Shown: piece by piece, positions 18,041 through 28,160 of the stretch
Layout of the letters: every line of letters begins with the position of its first letter
Position numbering within the stretch: the first letter of the stretch is position 1
Assembly: GCA_041398565.1 (NCBI GenBank)
Contig: JAWKUN010000003.1
Coordinates: forward strand, 558,001 to 622,000
DNA from: DATGPD01 sp041398565
GTDB lineage: Bacteria; Planctomycetota; UBA1135; UBA2386
Length of the DNA: 64,000 nucleotides
Direction: 5' to 3'
Notes under the pieces: model-generated
Seen by the model: only the letters and a program-made list of their open reading frames with translations
Database searches by the model: none
What the model was told of the DNA's origin: nothing
Program-made: the position numbers and the translations under genes

Positions 18041-18243
18041 TGCTGTTTCTCCGAGGGAGGACACGCGAAGGGCGTCTCCGCCGAAGTGGATGGAGTCGCC
18101 GGACTTCGCGGGCCGTGCCGTCGCGCATCGGACGGCGGCCGCTGGGGAAGGCGCGGGCGCGCGCGAATCGTTACTGCCACGAGAACACGCGCGCCGCTCG
18201 GGCCGACTCGACGTCGCCGGCGCCGTGCGCTCCAATCTCGCTC

Positions 18244-21200
18244 TTGGCTCCTCCCGCTCCCTTCGCTGCCGCCACGTCCACCTGGTTCGCCGACGCCTTC
18301 TCGGCGCCGACCCGCGTGCAGGCGCTGGGCTGGCCGGTGATCGCGTCGGGCGCACACACGCTGCTGCTCGCGCCCACCGGCAGCGGCAAGACCCTCGCCG
18401 CGTTCCTGTTCGGCATCGACCAGGCGAGCCGCTTGCCCGAAGACGCGCCGGCCGGCGTGCGCGTGCTGTACGTGTCGCCGCTCAAGGCGCTGGTCTACGA
18501 CGTCGAGCGCAATCTGCGCGCGCCGCTGGTCGGCATCCAGCGCACCGCCGAGCGTCTGCAGCTGCACGCCCGGCGGATCGGCATCGACGTGCGCACCGGC
18601 GACACGCCGCAGCGCGAGCGCGCGCGCCAGCGGCGCGACCCGGCCGAGATTCTGGTCACCACGCCGGAGTCGCTGTTCCTCCTGCTCGGCGGCGGCGCGC
18701 GCGACACGCTGCGCACCGTGCACACCGTGATCGTCGACGAGATCCACGCCATGGCGGCGAGCAAGCGCGGCACCCACCTGGCCGTGTCGCTCGAGCGCCT
18801 GTGCGAGGTCACCGAGCGCGAACCGCAGCGCATCGGCCTGTCGGCGACGGTGCGGCCGGTGGAGGAGGTGGCGCGCTTCCTCGGCGGCGACCGGCCGGTC
18901 GAGATCGTCGATGCCGCCGAACGCCCGCGCCTGCAGCTGCAGGTGGTGGCCACCGTGCCCGACATGGACGCGCCCCAGGTCGGTGCCGAGCGCGAAGGCG
19001 GCTCGCTGCTGGGCGAGCTGGCCAAGCGCGAGGCGGGCGACCCGCCGGGTGGCAAGCCGACCAAGACCGGGCTGTGGCCGACCGTCTACCCCGAGCTGCT
19101 GCGCTTGGTGCGCGCGCACCGCTCGACGATCTTGTTCACCAACAGCCGCGGTCTGTGCGAGCGCCTGGCCAACCAACTCAACGAGATGGCCGGCGAGGAG
19201 CTGGTGCTGGCGCACCACGGCTCGGTATCGCACGAGCGGCGGCGGGTGATCGAGGAGGCGCTCAAGGGCGGCAGCCTCAAGGGCATCGTCGCCACCAGTT
19301 CGCTCGAGCTGGGCATCGACATGGGCGCCGTCGATCTGGTGATCCTGGTGGAGTCGCCCGGCTCGGTGGCACGCGGCCTGCAGCGGGTCGGCCGCGCCGG
19401 ACACGGCGTGGGCGAGGTCAGCCAGGGCGTGCTGTTCCCCAAGTTCCGCGGTGACCTGCTGGAGACCGCGGTGGTCGCCGAACGCATGCTGCGCGGCGAG
19501 CTCGAGGCCCTGCGGGTGCCAGCCAATGCGCTCGACGTCCTGGCGCAGCAGGTGGTGGCGATGGTGTGCGACAAGGAACGCACGGTCGACGAGCTCGAGC
19601 GCCTGCTGCGGCGTGCCCATCCGTACCGGGCGTTGTCGCGCAAGGTGCTGGTGAACGTGCTCGACATGCTGTCCGGGCGCTACCCGTCCGACGACCTCGC
19701 CGACCTGCGGCCGAAGCTGGCCTGGGACCGCACGCGCGACGTTCTGTCGCCGCGGCGCGGCACTTCGATGCTGCTGCGCATGAACGCGGGCACCATCCCC
19801 GACCGCGGCCAGTTCGCGGTGCACCTCGGCGTTTCCGGCCCGCGCATCGGCGAGCTCGACGAAGAGATGGTGTACGAGTCGCGCAACGGCGACGTGATCC
19901 TGCTCGGGGCGTCGGCGTGGCGCATCGTCGACATCCAGCGCGATCGTCTGGTCGTCGAGCCGGCTCCCGGCGAGCACGCGCGCTTGCCGTTCTGGCGTGG
20001 CGATGGCCTGGGCCGGCCGATCGAGCTGGGCCGTGCGCTCGGTGCCTTCACGCGCATGCTGGGCGAACTCCCGGCTGAGCAGGCCGAGGCGTGGCTGCAG
20101 GAGCACACGCCGCTCGACCGCTTCGCGGCCAAGAACCTGGCGGCGTACCTGGCCGAGCAGAAGGAGGCGACCGGCACGCTGCCCACCGACCGGTCGATCA
20201 CCGTCGAGCGCTTCCGCGACGAACTCGGCGATTGGCGGGTGTGCATCCTGTCGCCGTTCGGCGCGCGCGTGCACGCGCCCTGGGCGATGGCGCTGCAGAC
20301 CTCGCTGTCGCGGCGCGCGTCGTTCGAGGTGGTGAGCACCTACACCGACGACGGCATCGTGCTGACCTTCGCCGACGCCGACCAGATCCCCGACGTCGAC
20401 GCACTCCTGCCCGATCCCGACGAGTTGGAGATGCTGGTCACCGACCAACTCACCGGCTCGGCCTTGTTCGGCGCCGGCTTCCGCGAGAACGCGGCGCGCG
20501 CGCTGCTGCTGCCGCGGCGCAGCCCGCGCGCGCGCTCGCCGCTGTGGGCGCAGCGCTTGAAGGCCAAGAATCTGATGGCCGCGGCGCTGCGCTACCCCGA
20601 CTTCCCGATCGTGCTGGAGACGTACCGGCAGTGCCTGCAGGACCACTTCGACCTGCCGGCGCTCGCGGAGCTGCTGCGCGGCCTGCGTAGCCGCACCGTG
20701 CGCGTCGACGACGTGGCCACCAGGCGCGCGTCGCCGTTCGCGCGCTCGCTGGTGTTCGCGCACGTCGCTTCGTACCTCTACGAGTACGACGCACCGCTGG
20801 CCGAGCGCCGGGCGCAGGCACTCGGGCTCGACCGCGAGCTCCTGCGCGAGCTGCTCGGCGAGACGGACCTGCGCACCTTGATCGACCCCGTGGTGCTCGA
20901 CGACGTCGAGGCCGAGCTGCAGGCCATCGCGCCCGAGCGCCGCGCGCGCGACGCCGACGAACTGCACGACGTGCTGCGGCGGCTGGGTGCGCTCACCCGG
21001 GACGAGATCGTGCAGCGCAGCGCCGCCGAGCCGAGCGAGTGGTTGGCGCGCCTGGTGCACGAGCGGCGGGCGATCGCGGTGCGCGTCGCCGGCCGCGACG
21101 TGTTCCTGGCGGCGCAGGACGCCGGCCTCTACCGGGATGCCCTGGGCACCATGCCGCCGGCCGGACTGCCGGGTGCGTTCCTGGTCGAGGAGAAGGACGC

Positions 21201-22656
21201 GCTCGCGACGCTGGTGCGCCGCTACGCGCGTGCGCGCGGGCCGTTCACCCTGACGCAGCTGGCCGCGGCCTTCGGCCTGCGCGAGGCACAGTTCGAGCCG
21301 ACCGTCGAACGCCTGCTCGGCGAGGGGTTGCTGGCGCGCGGCGCCTTGCGCCCGGGCGGTGCCGCCGGTGGGGTCGAGTGGTGCGACGCCGACGTGCTGC
21401 GCGCGCTGCGCCGGCGCACCCTGGCCAAGCTGCGCGGCGAGGTGGCGGCGGTCGACGCGTTCGCCTACGCGCGCTTCCTGGCCGCCTGGCACGGGCTCGA
21501 TGCGGCGACCGAGGTCGGAGCCCGGGCCTGGACCCTGCGCGAAGTCGTGGTCCAGCTCGAGGGCTGCCCGCTGCCATGGTCGGTGCTCGCTGGCGAGATC
21601 CTGCCGGCGCGCGTGCCCGGCTTCACCCTCGACGCGCTCGACGTGCTGGCGGCAGCCGGCGAGGTCGTGTGGGTCGGCTGCGGCGCGCTGGGCAGCAGCG
21701 ACGGGCGCGTGGCGCTCTACCGGCGCGAGACCGCCGCCGTCGTGTTGACCCCGCCAGCACCCTGGCCGACTGCCACGCCTTTGCACGATGCCGTCGTCGC
21801 TGCCCTGCAACAGCGCGGCGCCTGCTTCTCGACGGAGCTACTGCGCACGCTGCGTCAACACGACGCCGCCCTGGGCGAACGCGAACTGCTGGCGACGCTG
21901 GCCGACCTGGCCTGGGCCGGCGTCGTCACCAACGACACGTTCGCGCCGCTGCGAGCCTTCGCCAGCGCCGGCTCGCGCGGCAAGGGGCCGCGGGCGCGCC
22001 CGTTGGCTGGCGGCCGCTGGGCCCTGGTGTCGAGCCTGATCGACGAAGCCACCGCGCCGACCGAACGCACGCACGCACGCGCCGAACTGCTGCTGCAACG
22101 CTACGGCGTCGTCGGTCGCGAGTGCGCGCTGGCCGAGGGGATCGAAGGTGGCTACACCGCCGTGTACGAGGTGCTGAAGGCGATGGAGGAGGTGGGACGC
22201 ATCCGTCGCGGTCACTTCGTCGACGGGTTGACCGGCGCCCAGTTCGCCCTGGCCGGCGCGGTGGATCGCCTGCGCACGTTCCGCGAGGCGCCACGCGACG
22301 GCGAGGTGCGGGTGCTCGCCGCCACCGACCCCGCCAACCCGTGGGGTGGACTCCTGCCTTGGCCGCAGACCGGCGGCGAGGCGCAGCTCGCGCGCCGGGT
22401 GCCGGGTGCGTCCCTGGTCACCGTCGATGGCCGACCGGCGCTCTACGTGTCGAGCAACCACCGCGCGCTGGTCACCTTCCCCGGCACCGACCCCGCGGCG
22501 TTGTCGTCGGCGCTGTCGGCGCTGTCGACCTTGCGCGGGCGCCTGCTCGTCGTCGAACGCATCGACGGTCGCGACGTGGCCGGCAGCGAGCACGTGCCGT
22601 TGCTCGAAGCGCACGGCTTCGTGCGCGACTATCGCGGGTTCGTGCTGCGCGCATGA
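18244..22656 (+). CDS. lhr: Lhr-family large ATP-dependent DNA helicase
   Basis: About 1470 aa, near the length of E. coli Lhr (1538). Superfamily 2 motifs are clear: Q-type lead-in FSAPTRVQALGWP, Walker A LLLAPTGSGKTLAAF, motif Ia VSPLKALVYD, TTPESL, motif II DEIH (VIVDEIHAMAASKRGTHL), SAT in IGLSATVRP, motif IV LFTNSRGLCERL, motif V TSSLELGIDMG and motif VI QRVGRAGHGVGE. The C-terminal half carries winged-helix segments as in long Lhr proteins; that region in E. coli Lhr has been linked to uracil-DNA glycosylase activity. A role in DNA repair is likely. No ATG is near; TTG 18244 (LAPPAPFAAATSTWFADAF) is the best start. The frame extends to 18040 only through Arg-rich non-homologous sequence. 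Confidence 0.92.
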   Translation: MAPPAPFAAATSTWFADAFSAPTRVQALGWPVIASGAHTLLLAPTGSGKTLAAFLFGIDQASRLPEDAPAGVRVLYVSPLKALVYDVERNLRAPLVGIQRTAERLQLHARRIGIDVRTGDTPQRERARQRRDPAEILVTTPESLFLLLGGGARDTLRTVHTVIVDEIHAMAASKRGTHLAVSLERLCEVTEREPQRIGLSATVRPVEEVARFLGGDRPVEIVDAAERPRLQLQVVATVPDMDAPQVGAEREGGSLLGELAKREAGDPPGGKPTKTGLWPTVYPELLRLVRAHRSTILFTNSRGLCERLANQLNEMAGEELVLAHHGSVSHERRRVIEEALKGGSLKGIVATSSLELGIDMGAVDLVILVESPGSVARGLQRVGRAGHGVGEVSQGVLFPKFRGDLLETAVVAERMLRGELEALRVPANALDVLAQQVVAMVCDKERTVDELERLLRRAHPYRALSRKVLVNVLDMLSGRYPSDDLADLRPKLAWDRTRDVLSPRRGTSMLLRMNAGTIPDRGQFAVHLGVSGPRIGELDEEMVYESRNGDVILLGASAWRIVDIQRDRLVVEPAPGEHARLPFWRGDGLGRPIELGRALGAFTRMLGELPAEQAEAWLQEHTPLDRFAAKNLAAYLAEQKEATGTLPTDRSITVERFRDELGDWRVCILSPFGARVHAPWAMALQTSLSRRASFEVVSTYTDDGIVLTFADADQIPDVDALLPDPDELEMLVTDQLTGSALFGAGFRENAARALLLPRRSPRARSPLWAQRLKAKNLMAAALRYPDFPIVLETYRQCLQDHFDLPALAELLRGLRSRTVRVDDVATRRASPFARSLVFAHVASYLYEYDAPLAERRAQALGLDRELLRELLGETDLRTLIDPVVLDDVEAELQAIAPERRARDADELHDVLRRLGALTRDEIVQRSAAEPSEWLARLVHERRAIAVRVAGRDVFLAAQDAGLYRDALGTMPPAGLPGAFLVEEKDALATLVRRYARARGPFTLTQLAAAFGLREAQFEPTVERLLGEGLLARGALRPGGAAGGVEWCDADVLRALRRRTLAKLRGEVAAVDAFAYARFLAAWHGLDAATEVGARAWTLREVVVQLEGCPLPWSVLAGEILPARVPGFTLDALDVLAAAGEVVWVGCGALGSSDGRVALYRRETAAVVLTPPAPWPTATPLHDAVVAALQQRGACFSTELLRTLRQHDAALGERELLATLADLAWAGVVTNDTFAPLRAFASAGSRGKGPRARPLAGGRWALVSSLIDEATAPTERTHARAELLLQRYGVVGRECALAEGIEGGYTAVYEVLKAMEEVGRIRRGHFVDGLTGAQFALAGAVDRLRTFREAPRDGEVRVLAATDPANPWGGLLPWPQTGGEAQLARRVPGASLVTVDGRPALYVSSNHRALVTFPGTDPAALSSALSALSTLRGRLLVVERIDGRDVAGSEHVPLLEAHGFVRDYRGFVLRA

Positions 22657-22730
22657 GGGAGGGACCCACAAGAAAGGGTCTCTGCGCCGACATCGGGGGC
22701 GGACGAAATGCCGTCGGCACTGGCAGCAGC

Positions 22731-25496
22731 TCAGCGCGACCCCACGATCAGGTGTAGACCGTCGGAGGTGACCGGTGCCTCCCCAGGCGCGAACACCGCG
22801 CCCTGGGCAAAGATGTGGAGGCCGATCAGCGACGTGGCGCCTGGAAGAACCAGCGGCAGGGCGGCAGCGCCCGCGCCGTCCGTGCGCGTCGGTAGCAGAC
22901 CGAGCTCCGGCCCGACGAGGAGTTGGCAGGTTCCGAGCGGAAGGTGGGTGCGGTGCCACGACAGGCATACCACTGCCGGCGCGTGTACAGGCGCGTCGGC
23001 GAGCAGCAGCTGTGGCGCCGTGCCCAGACGTGGTCGAGCCGAGGCCCCCAACGTCGGCGCCGCCGCCGCAGCGCATCCGGACGCGAAGCGGACCCGCACC
23101 GCGACCTCCAGGTCGGTGAGCGGCAGTGCCCACAGTTCACGCCCCTGCGCTCGAGTCCTTGCACTGAAGAACACGTGTGCGCCCGCAAGCGTGGCGGCCG
23201 CGGGGACACTGTCCCCGGGCCTGGCGAGATCGCACACGGCGCGCGTCCCAGCGGCGGTGCCGTCGGTGCACCAGAGTTCGCGCCCGCGGCTTCCATCGTC
23301 GGCCGAGAAGAACGCGAGTCCCAGCTCCGGCATGGCATACATGTGTTCGGGGCGCGAGTGCGCCGATCCGGGATGCAGATCGTCGAGCAAGTGGGTACCG
23401 TGAGCGGTTCCGTCGCTGATCCACAACTCGTCGCCGTGCTTGGTATCACCGAGGGCGAACAGCAGATGACCGTCGAGAGCGACGATTCGCCGCCAGCCGT
23501 ATCCGCCGTTCCCGGAACCTCCCAGCACCTTCACCACGCGGTCACCGTCAGCTGACAGCCGCCACAGAGCGTTCGTCTGGACGAAGTACACGTCACCGTC
23601 GAGCTCGGCGCGCGCATCGGCTGCTGGCCAGGGCGGTCCGGTGTACGGCGTGGTTCCGTCCGGCGTTCCATCGCTCACCCACAGTCTGCCGTCGACGCAG
23701 AACTGTAGTCGGTCGCCGAGCGTCACCAGCGACGAGCGAGCGATCGGCGTCGGTAGCGTCGCCACGAGGCGCGTGCCCGCGTCCGTTCCGTCCGAGCGCC
23801 ACAGCTCGCGTGCGGCACCTGCGACGACGAACAGCTGCCGGTCGGCTGCTGCGAGCGCGGAGGCCGACAGCGTCGTCTGACCGACCCAGGTGCCGGCCAC
23901 CGTGCCATCGGTCACGCCGAGGCGTGCGGTCCCCGGACCAGTGACCAAGAACGCCAAACGGTCGCGCCATGGGGTCAGATGGGCAACGCCCTCGGCGCCT
24001 GCATCGAACAGCCTGCGCACTCCTACCGGTGTCCCGTCGGTGCACGAGAGCTCGCGCTGTCGGCGCACGAAGAGCACATCGTCACCGACTTGCGCGGTCT
24101 CCTGCACGTCGCGCGCCAGCACAACGACGCTACCGGGCGTGCCGTCGCTCGCGAACAGCGCGTCGCCCGTATCGTCGGTCGCTCTGAAAACGACTCGCTC
24201 GTCGATCGCATGCAGCGTCGTGTCCGACTGGAGCGCGCCGCGGGGCGCGCGCGCGCTGAACTCGGCGAGAACGAAGGTCCCTGCCGGAGTCGTGTCGGTG
24301 CGCACGACCTGCGCTGCCATCCCATCATTGGACGCGAACAGCGCGACCTGCGCGCCGCGGTGGAGCAGGTGCATGGGCCCGTACCTGGAGGCATGCAGGA
24401 GCCGCACGGACGTTCCGTCCGAACTCCAGAGAGCGTCGTCCGCCGCAAACACCACATCGTCGGCGAAGGACGCGACCTCGATCGGTCGGCCATTCGTGAG
24501 GGCGCTCCGGTGAAGCAGCCAGGTGCCCGCCGCTGTTCCGTCGCTGCGCCACAGGCCAGGGTCGGGCCCGTCGAACACCGAGAAGTAGGCGACGCCCAGC
24601 GCCGCTACGAAGGATGCAGACGTTCCGACCCCGGACCGTACGAGATGGGCACTCCTTGTCGCGAGTTCGTACCGCCACAGTTCGTCGCCGGGCGGCGCCC
24701 GTCGTGTCCCGAACAGGATCGAGTCGCCGAGCGCGACTGCGCCCACGAGCGACATGCCTCCGCCGGCCGGGTCGAGCACGACCTCGCCGCCGCCCGTGGC
24801 CGGATCGACCAGGCGCACGCGGCCTGGCCAGGGCACTGACCACTCGCTTACCAGGATGCGCGGTCCGTCGAGAAGGATGACGTTCGCCACCGGCTCGGCC
24901 AAGCGCACGTTGCGCGTGCCCGCGGGCGTGCCATCGGTGATGCCCAAGCGTGTGAGGTAGCCCTCGTCGAGGAATGAGAAGAGCAACCGTTCGTGCCAGG
25001 TACCGACGACGGACCTGATGTTGTCGCGCAGGATCCTGGTGCCTGCTTGGGTGCCATCGCTGACCAAGAGTTTGCTATAGAACTCGTTCTCCACCACGGA
25101 GAAGCAGATGTGGTCGCCGACCGCGAGCATCGCTGCTGGGCGCGGGATCGAGAAGGCCGGCGAGAACACCCAGGCCGGCGGACGCCCTCGTACGACGCCA
25201 CCGGGCCCCCCTCTCCACGCGTACAGCTCGCCGCGCACGTTGGCACTGGGAGCGGTGAGGAACTCGCTCAGAGCGCGCAAGCTGCCCGGAGACGTATCGG
25301 TGATCCAGGTCCGCTCGCCATCCCACTCGTTCGAGGTGCTGATCAGCACCTGGTTGCCATACGCGCCGATGGCGGCGACGTCCAGGATCCGGAAGATCTC
25401 GTTGCCGGTGCGGAGGTCGCCCATCGGGAGCTGCGCGCGGGACGAAAGGGCGGCGAGGGCGACGCCGATCCAGGAAGCGTGTAGACGAGAGGACAT
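22731..25496 (-). CDS. secreted ELWxxDGT-repeat protein
   Basis: 921 aa. ATG 25496 begins a signal peptide (MSSRLHASWIGVALAALSSR). Most of the protein consists of ~45-50-residue blades with the ELWxxDGT signature: GLWRSDGTAAGTWLL, ALWSSDGTSVRLL, ALFASDGTPGS, ELWRSDGTDAGTRLV, RLWVSDGTPDGTT, ELWISDGTAHGTHLL and ELWCTDGTAAGTRAV. A propeller-type envelope protein is expected. The last ~90 residues form a distinct module (CQLLVGPELGLLPTR ... LIGLHIFAQGAVFAPGEAP ... SDGLHLIVG) that resembles the C-termini of the proteins at 146-1183 and 33862-35229. The biological role of the family is not established. It converges with lhr and diverges from the kinase gene (234-bp shared upstream region). Confidence 0.9.
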   Translation of the reverse strand: MSSRLHASWIGVALAALSSRAQLPMGDLRTGNEIFRILDVAAIGAYGNQVLISTSNEWDGERTWITDTSPGSLRALSEFLTAPSANVRGELYAWRGGPGGVVRGRPPAWVFSPAFSIPRPAAMLAVGDHICFSVVENEFYSKLLVSDGTQAGTRILRDNIRSVVGTWHERLLFSFLDEGYLTRLGITDGTPAGTRNVRLAEPVANVILLDGPRILVSEWSVPWPGRVRLVDPATGGGEVVLDPAGGGMSLVGAVALGDSILFGTRRAPPGDELWRYELATRSAHLVRSGVGTSASFVAALGVAYFSVFDGPDPGLWRSDGTAAGTWLLHRSALTNGRPIEVASFADDVVFAADDALWSSDGTSVRLLHASRYGPMHLLHRGAQVALFASNDGMAAQVVRTDTTPAGTFVLAEFSARAPRGALQSDTTLHAIDERVVFRATDDTGDALFASDGTPGSVVVLARDVQETAQVGDDVLFVRRQRELSCTDGTPVGVRRLFDAGAEGVAHLTPWRDRLAFLVTGPGTARLGVTDGTVAGTWVGQTTLSASALAAADRQLFVVAGAARELWRSDGTDAGTRLVATLPTPIARSSLVTLGDRLQFCVDGRLWVSDGTPDGTTPYTGPPWPAADARAELDGDVYFVQTNALWRLSADGDRVVKVLGGSGNGGYGWRRIVALDGHLLFALGDTKHGDELWISDGTAHGTHLLDDLHPGSAHSRPEHMYAMPELGLAFFSADDGSRGRELWCTDGTAAGTRAVCDLARPGDSVPAAATLAGAHVFFSARTRAQGRELWALPLTDLEVAVRVRFASGCAAAAAPTLGASARPRLGTAPQLLLADAPVHAPAVVCLSWHRTHLPLGTCQLLVGPELGLLPTRTDGAGAAALPLVLPGATSLIGLHIFAQGAVFAPGEAPVTSDGLHLIVGSR

Positions 25497-25730
25497 GGCG
25501 GTGCAGCGGCAAGCGACGTACCCCGCACGCACAGGATGGACGTCGACCACAGTCCTGCGCGCGGTGCTACTGGGGCGTAACAGTGTGGCGGAGCGTCGGC
25601 CGCGTTGCGACCGCGCCAAGCCCCTCGCGCGGCGACAGTTCGTCGACGGCAGGTGTTGCCGCCGCTGCGGGCCGACGGCTCGGGCACGGTCGTAGGTCGT
25701 TCGACCGTACACAGCCTATCCTTGGCGTCC

Positions 25731-28058
25731 ATGACCTCGCCTTCGGATCCACACGACGTGCCGCCGCAAGGTGTGCCGGTCTCGATCGGGCCCTACCGCA
25801 TCAAGCGGCATCTGGCTGCCGGCGGCATGGGAGTGGTCTACGAAGCCGAGCAGGACAGTCTGAGCCGGACCGTGGCAGTCAAGGTGTTGCACGCGTCGCT
25901 CGGCTCGCCGGAGGCGCTACGCCGCTTCGAGTACGAGTCGGAGACCCTGGCCCGCTTGAGCCATCCCGGCATCGCGCAGGTGTTCGAGGCCGGGACCTTC
26001 GTCGACGGCAGCCGCACCCTGCCGTACTTCGCGATGGAGCTGATCGAGGCGGCGCAGTCGATCACGGAGTTCGCGGCGGCCGAGCGGCTCGACACACGCC
26101 AGCGCATCGAGCTGTTCCTGCCGGTCTTGGAGGCCGTTGCGCACGGCCACCAACGCGGTGTGATCCACCGTGACCTCAAGCCGGCCAACGTCCTGGTCGG
26201 GGCCAACGGCCACGTGAAGGTGATCGACTTCGGCGTGGCGCGAGCCAGCGGCGGTCAGTTGGACGGCCGCTCGCTCGCCACCGAGCACGGCCAGATGATC
26301 GGCACCTTGGAGTACATGTCGCCCGAGCAGATCGAGGCGGACCCGAGTCGGATCGACACGCGCACCGACGTGTACTCGCTCGGTGTCGTGCTGTACGAGC
26401 TGCTCACCGGTCGGCTGCCGCACGATGTGGCTGAAAGCTCGCTGTTCGAGGCCACGCGACGCATCCGTGAGCTGCCGGCGACGCGCTTGTCGGCGGCCAT
26501 GCCGGCCCTGCGAGGCGACCTCGAGACGGTGTTGGCCAAGGCGCTCGAGAAGGACAAGGAGCGCCGCTACGCCTCGGTCGACGACTTCCGCCGCGACCTG
26601 TGCGCCTTTCTCGACGGCGGCGCCATCGCTGCGCGCCGGCCGAGCGTCGCCTATCAGCTGCGCGTGTTCGCGCGGCGCAACCGCGCGACGGTCGTCGGCG
26701 CGGGCGCGGTGCTGTTCCTGGTGATCGGTTGGCTGATCACGAGCAGCCTGTTGTACCTCGAGGCGTCGGCGGCGCGCACCGAAGCGCAGCTGCAGGCTCG
26801 CGTCGCCGGGGCGGTGAACGACTTCCTCAACAAGGACCTGCTCGAAGCCGTCAGCCCGCGCAACACCAACAACCCGAAGATCACCATGCGCGAGGTTCTC
26901 GACGCGGCGACGCGCCGGATCGGCGACCGCTTTCGCGAGCAGCCACTGGTCGAGGCCGCCATCCGCCGCACCATCGGCAACACCTACCTGTACCTCGGCG
27001 AGGCGGATCTCGCGGCCGAGCACCTGGGGCAAGCGCGCGACCTGACTGTCGGCGCGCTCGGTCGCCAGGACCGCGCGAGCCTCGCCGCCACGATCGACTT
27101 CGCCGGGGCGGTGCTGGCGCAGGGCAAGCACGACGAGGCCGAGCGGCTGTTCGTCGACGCCCGCGCTTCCCTGGAGGAGCGCTTCGGCGCCGCCGACGAC
27201 GAGGCGCTGCGCGCGATCGACGGCTTGGCGGCGTTGTACAGCCGGTTGGGACGATTCGACGAGGCCGAGCCGTTGCTGCGGGTGGCTTTCGAGACGCGGC
27301 GGCGGACCGTCGGTGCCGGCGCCGAGCAGACCCTGTTGGCGATGAATGCGCTGGCGATCTACTACGTCGATGCTCAGCGCCAGAACGACGCCGAGGCGCT
27401 CTACCGCCAGGCTGTGCCGCTGGCGCGCCAGCACCTCGGACCCGAGCACCCGGTCACCCTGTCCATCCAGTCCGACTACGCCTGGCTGCACACCATGGCC
27501 GGTCGTTTGGAGCAAGCCGAGCTGCTGGGCAAGGAGACGTTGGCGATCCGTCGACGAGTGCTCGGCGACACCCACCCGGACACGCTGGCGTCGGTCAACA
27601 ACCTGGCGGTGGTCTACAACCGCTCGGGCCGACCGGAGCTGGCCGAGCCGCTGTACCGCGAAGACCTGGCGGCCAGCGAACGGGTTCTCGGCGAAGAGCA
27701 TCCCGACACTCTGGTCACCTACAACAACCTGGCGGCGGTCTACCTCCGCACCGAGCGTTTCGAGGAGGCGCGGCAACTGCTGGAGAAGACGGTCCGGCTG
27801 AGCAAGAAGGTCATGCCCGCGAACTTCTATGGCACCGGGTTCGCTCTCAATGCGTTCGGCGAAAGCCTGCTCGGCCTGGGGCGGGCGGAAGAGGCCGAGC
27901 CGATCCTGGTCGAAGCGCGCCAGGTCTTGCTCAACACCTTCGCCGAGGACGATCCCAACCTGACCCGCGTCGACAAGAACCTCGCCCGTGCCTACGACGC
28001 GCTGCAGCGACCGGCCGACGCGGCGCGCTACCGGTCGGGTCCGAACAAGGAGCGGTGA
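25731..28058 (+). CDS. membrane Ser/Thr protein kinase with TPR tail
   Basis: 775 aa from ATG 25731. The Hanks-type kinase domain spans ~residues 22-290: P-loop AAGGMGVVYEAE, VAVKVL Lys51, HRDLKPANVL with catalytic Asp148, DFG Asp166 and APE-equivalent LEYMSPEQIE. One transmembrane helix follows (~321-344, VVGAGAVLFLVIGWLITSSL). The rest (~345-775) is tetratricopeptide repeats of the Kinesin light-chain type (ALYRQAVPLARQHLGPEHPV, LLGKETLAIRRRVLGDTHPD, LYREDLAASERVLGEEHPD). This architecture, kinase inside and TPR outside or periplasmic, is common in Planctomycetota. It presumably senses an envelope signal; targets are unknown. It converges on the ECF-fusion gene. Confidence 0.93.
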   Translation: MTSPSDPHDVPPQGVPVSIGPYRIKRHLAAGGMGVVYEAEQDSLSRTVAVKVLHASLGSPEALRRFEYESETLARLSHPGIAQVFEAGTFVDGSRTLPYFAMELIEAAQSITEFAAAERLDTRQRIELFLPVLEAVAHGHQRGVIHRDLKPANVLVGANGHVKVIDFGVARASGGQLDGRSLATEHGQMIGTLEYMSPEQIEADPSRIDTRTDVYSLGVVLYELLTGRLPHDVAESSLFEATRRIRELPATRLSAAMPALRGDLETVLAKALEKDKERRYASVDDFRRDLCAFLDGGAIAARRPSVAYQLRVFARRNRATVVGAGAVLFLVIGWLITSSLLYLEASAARTEAQLQARVAGAVNDFLNKDLLEAVSPRNTNNPKITMREVLDAATRRIGDRFREQPLVEAAIRRTIGNTYLYLGEADLAAEHLGQARDLTVGALGRQDRASLAATIDFAGAVLAQGKHDEAERLFVDARASLEERFGAADDEALRAIDGLAALYSRLGRFDEAEPLLRVAFETRRRTVGAGAEQTLLAMNALAIYYVDAQRQNDAEALYRQAVPLARQHLGPEHPVTLSIQSDYAWLHTMAGRLEQAELLGKETLAIRRRVLGDTHPDTLASVNNLAVVYNRSGRPELAEPLYREDLAASERVLGEEHPDTLVTYNNLAAVYLRTERFEEARQLLEKTVRLSKKVMPANFYGTGFALNAFGESLLGLGRAEEAEPILVEARQVLLNTFAEDDPNLTRVDKNLARAYDALQRPADAARYRSGPNKER

Positions 28059-28160
28059 CGCGTTCGCCGCAAGATGCGCTGGCGACAATCGCCGCGTCGT
28101 CCGCGACCCGTTCGCGCTGCTCGCGCAACCGGCCGGGTGATTCCGCCGCCTCGGCAGCGT

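Noticed and set aside
18040..18243. Extension of lhr to ATG 18040
   Set aside because: The extra 68 residues are Arg/Ser-rich and unlike any Lhr N-terminus. The ATG there is also the complement of the FG-GAP gene start codon.
17584..21810. 1408-aa open frame on the minus strand
   Set aside because: It is antisense to the lhr helicase and part of the FG-GAP gene, with Arg/Gln/His-rich composition and no domain; it is a GC-rich shadow.
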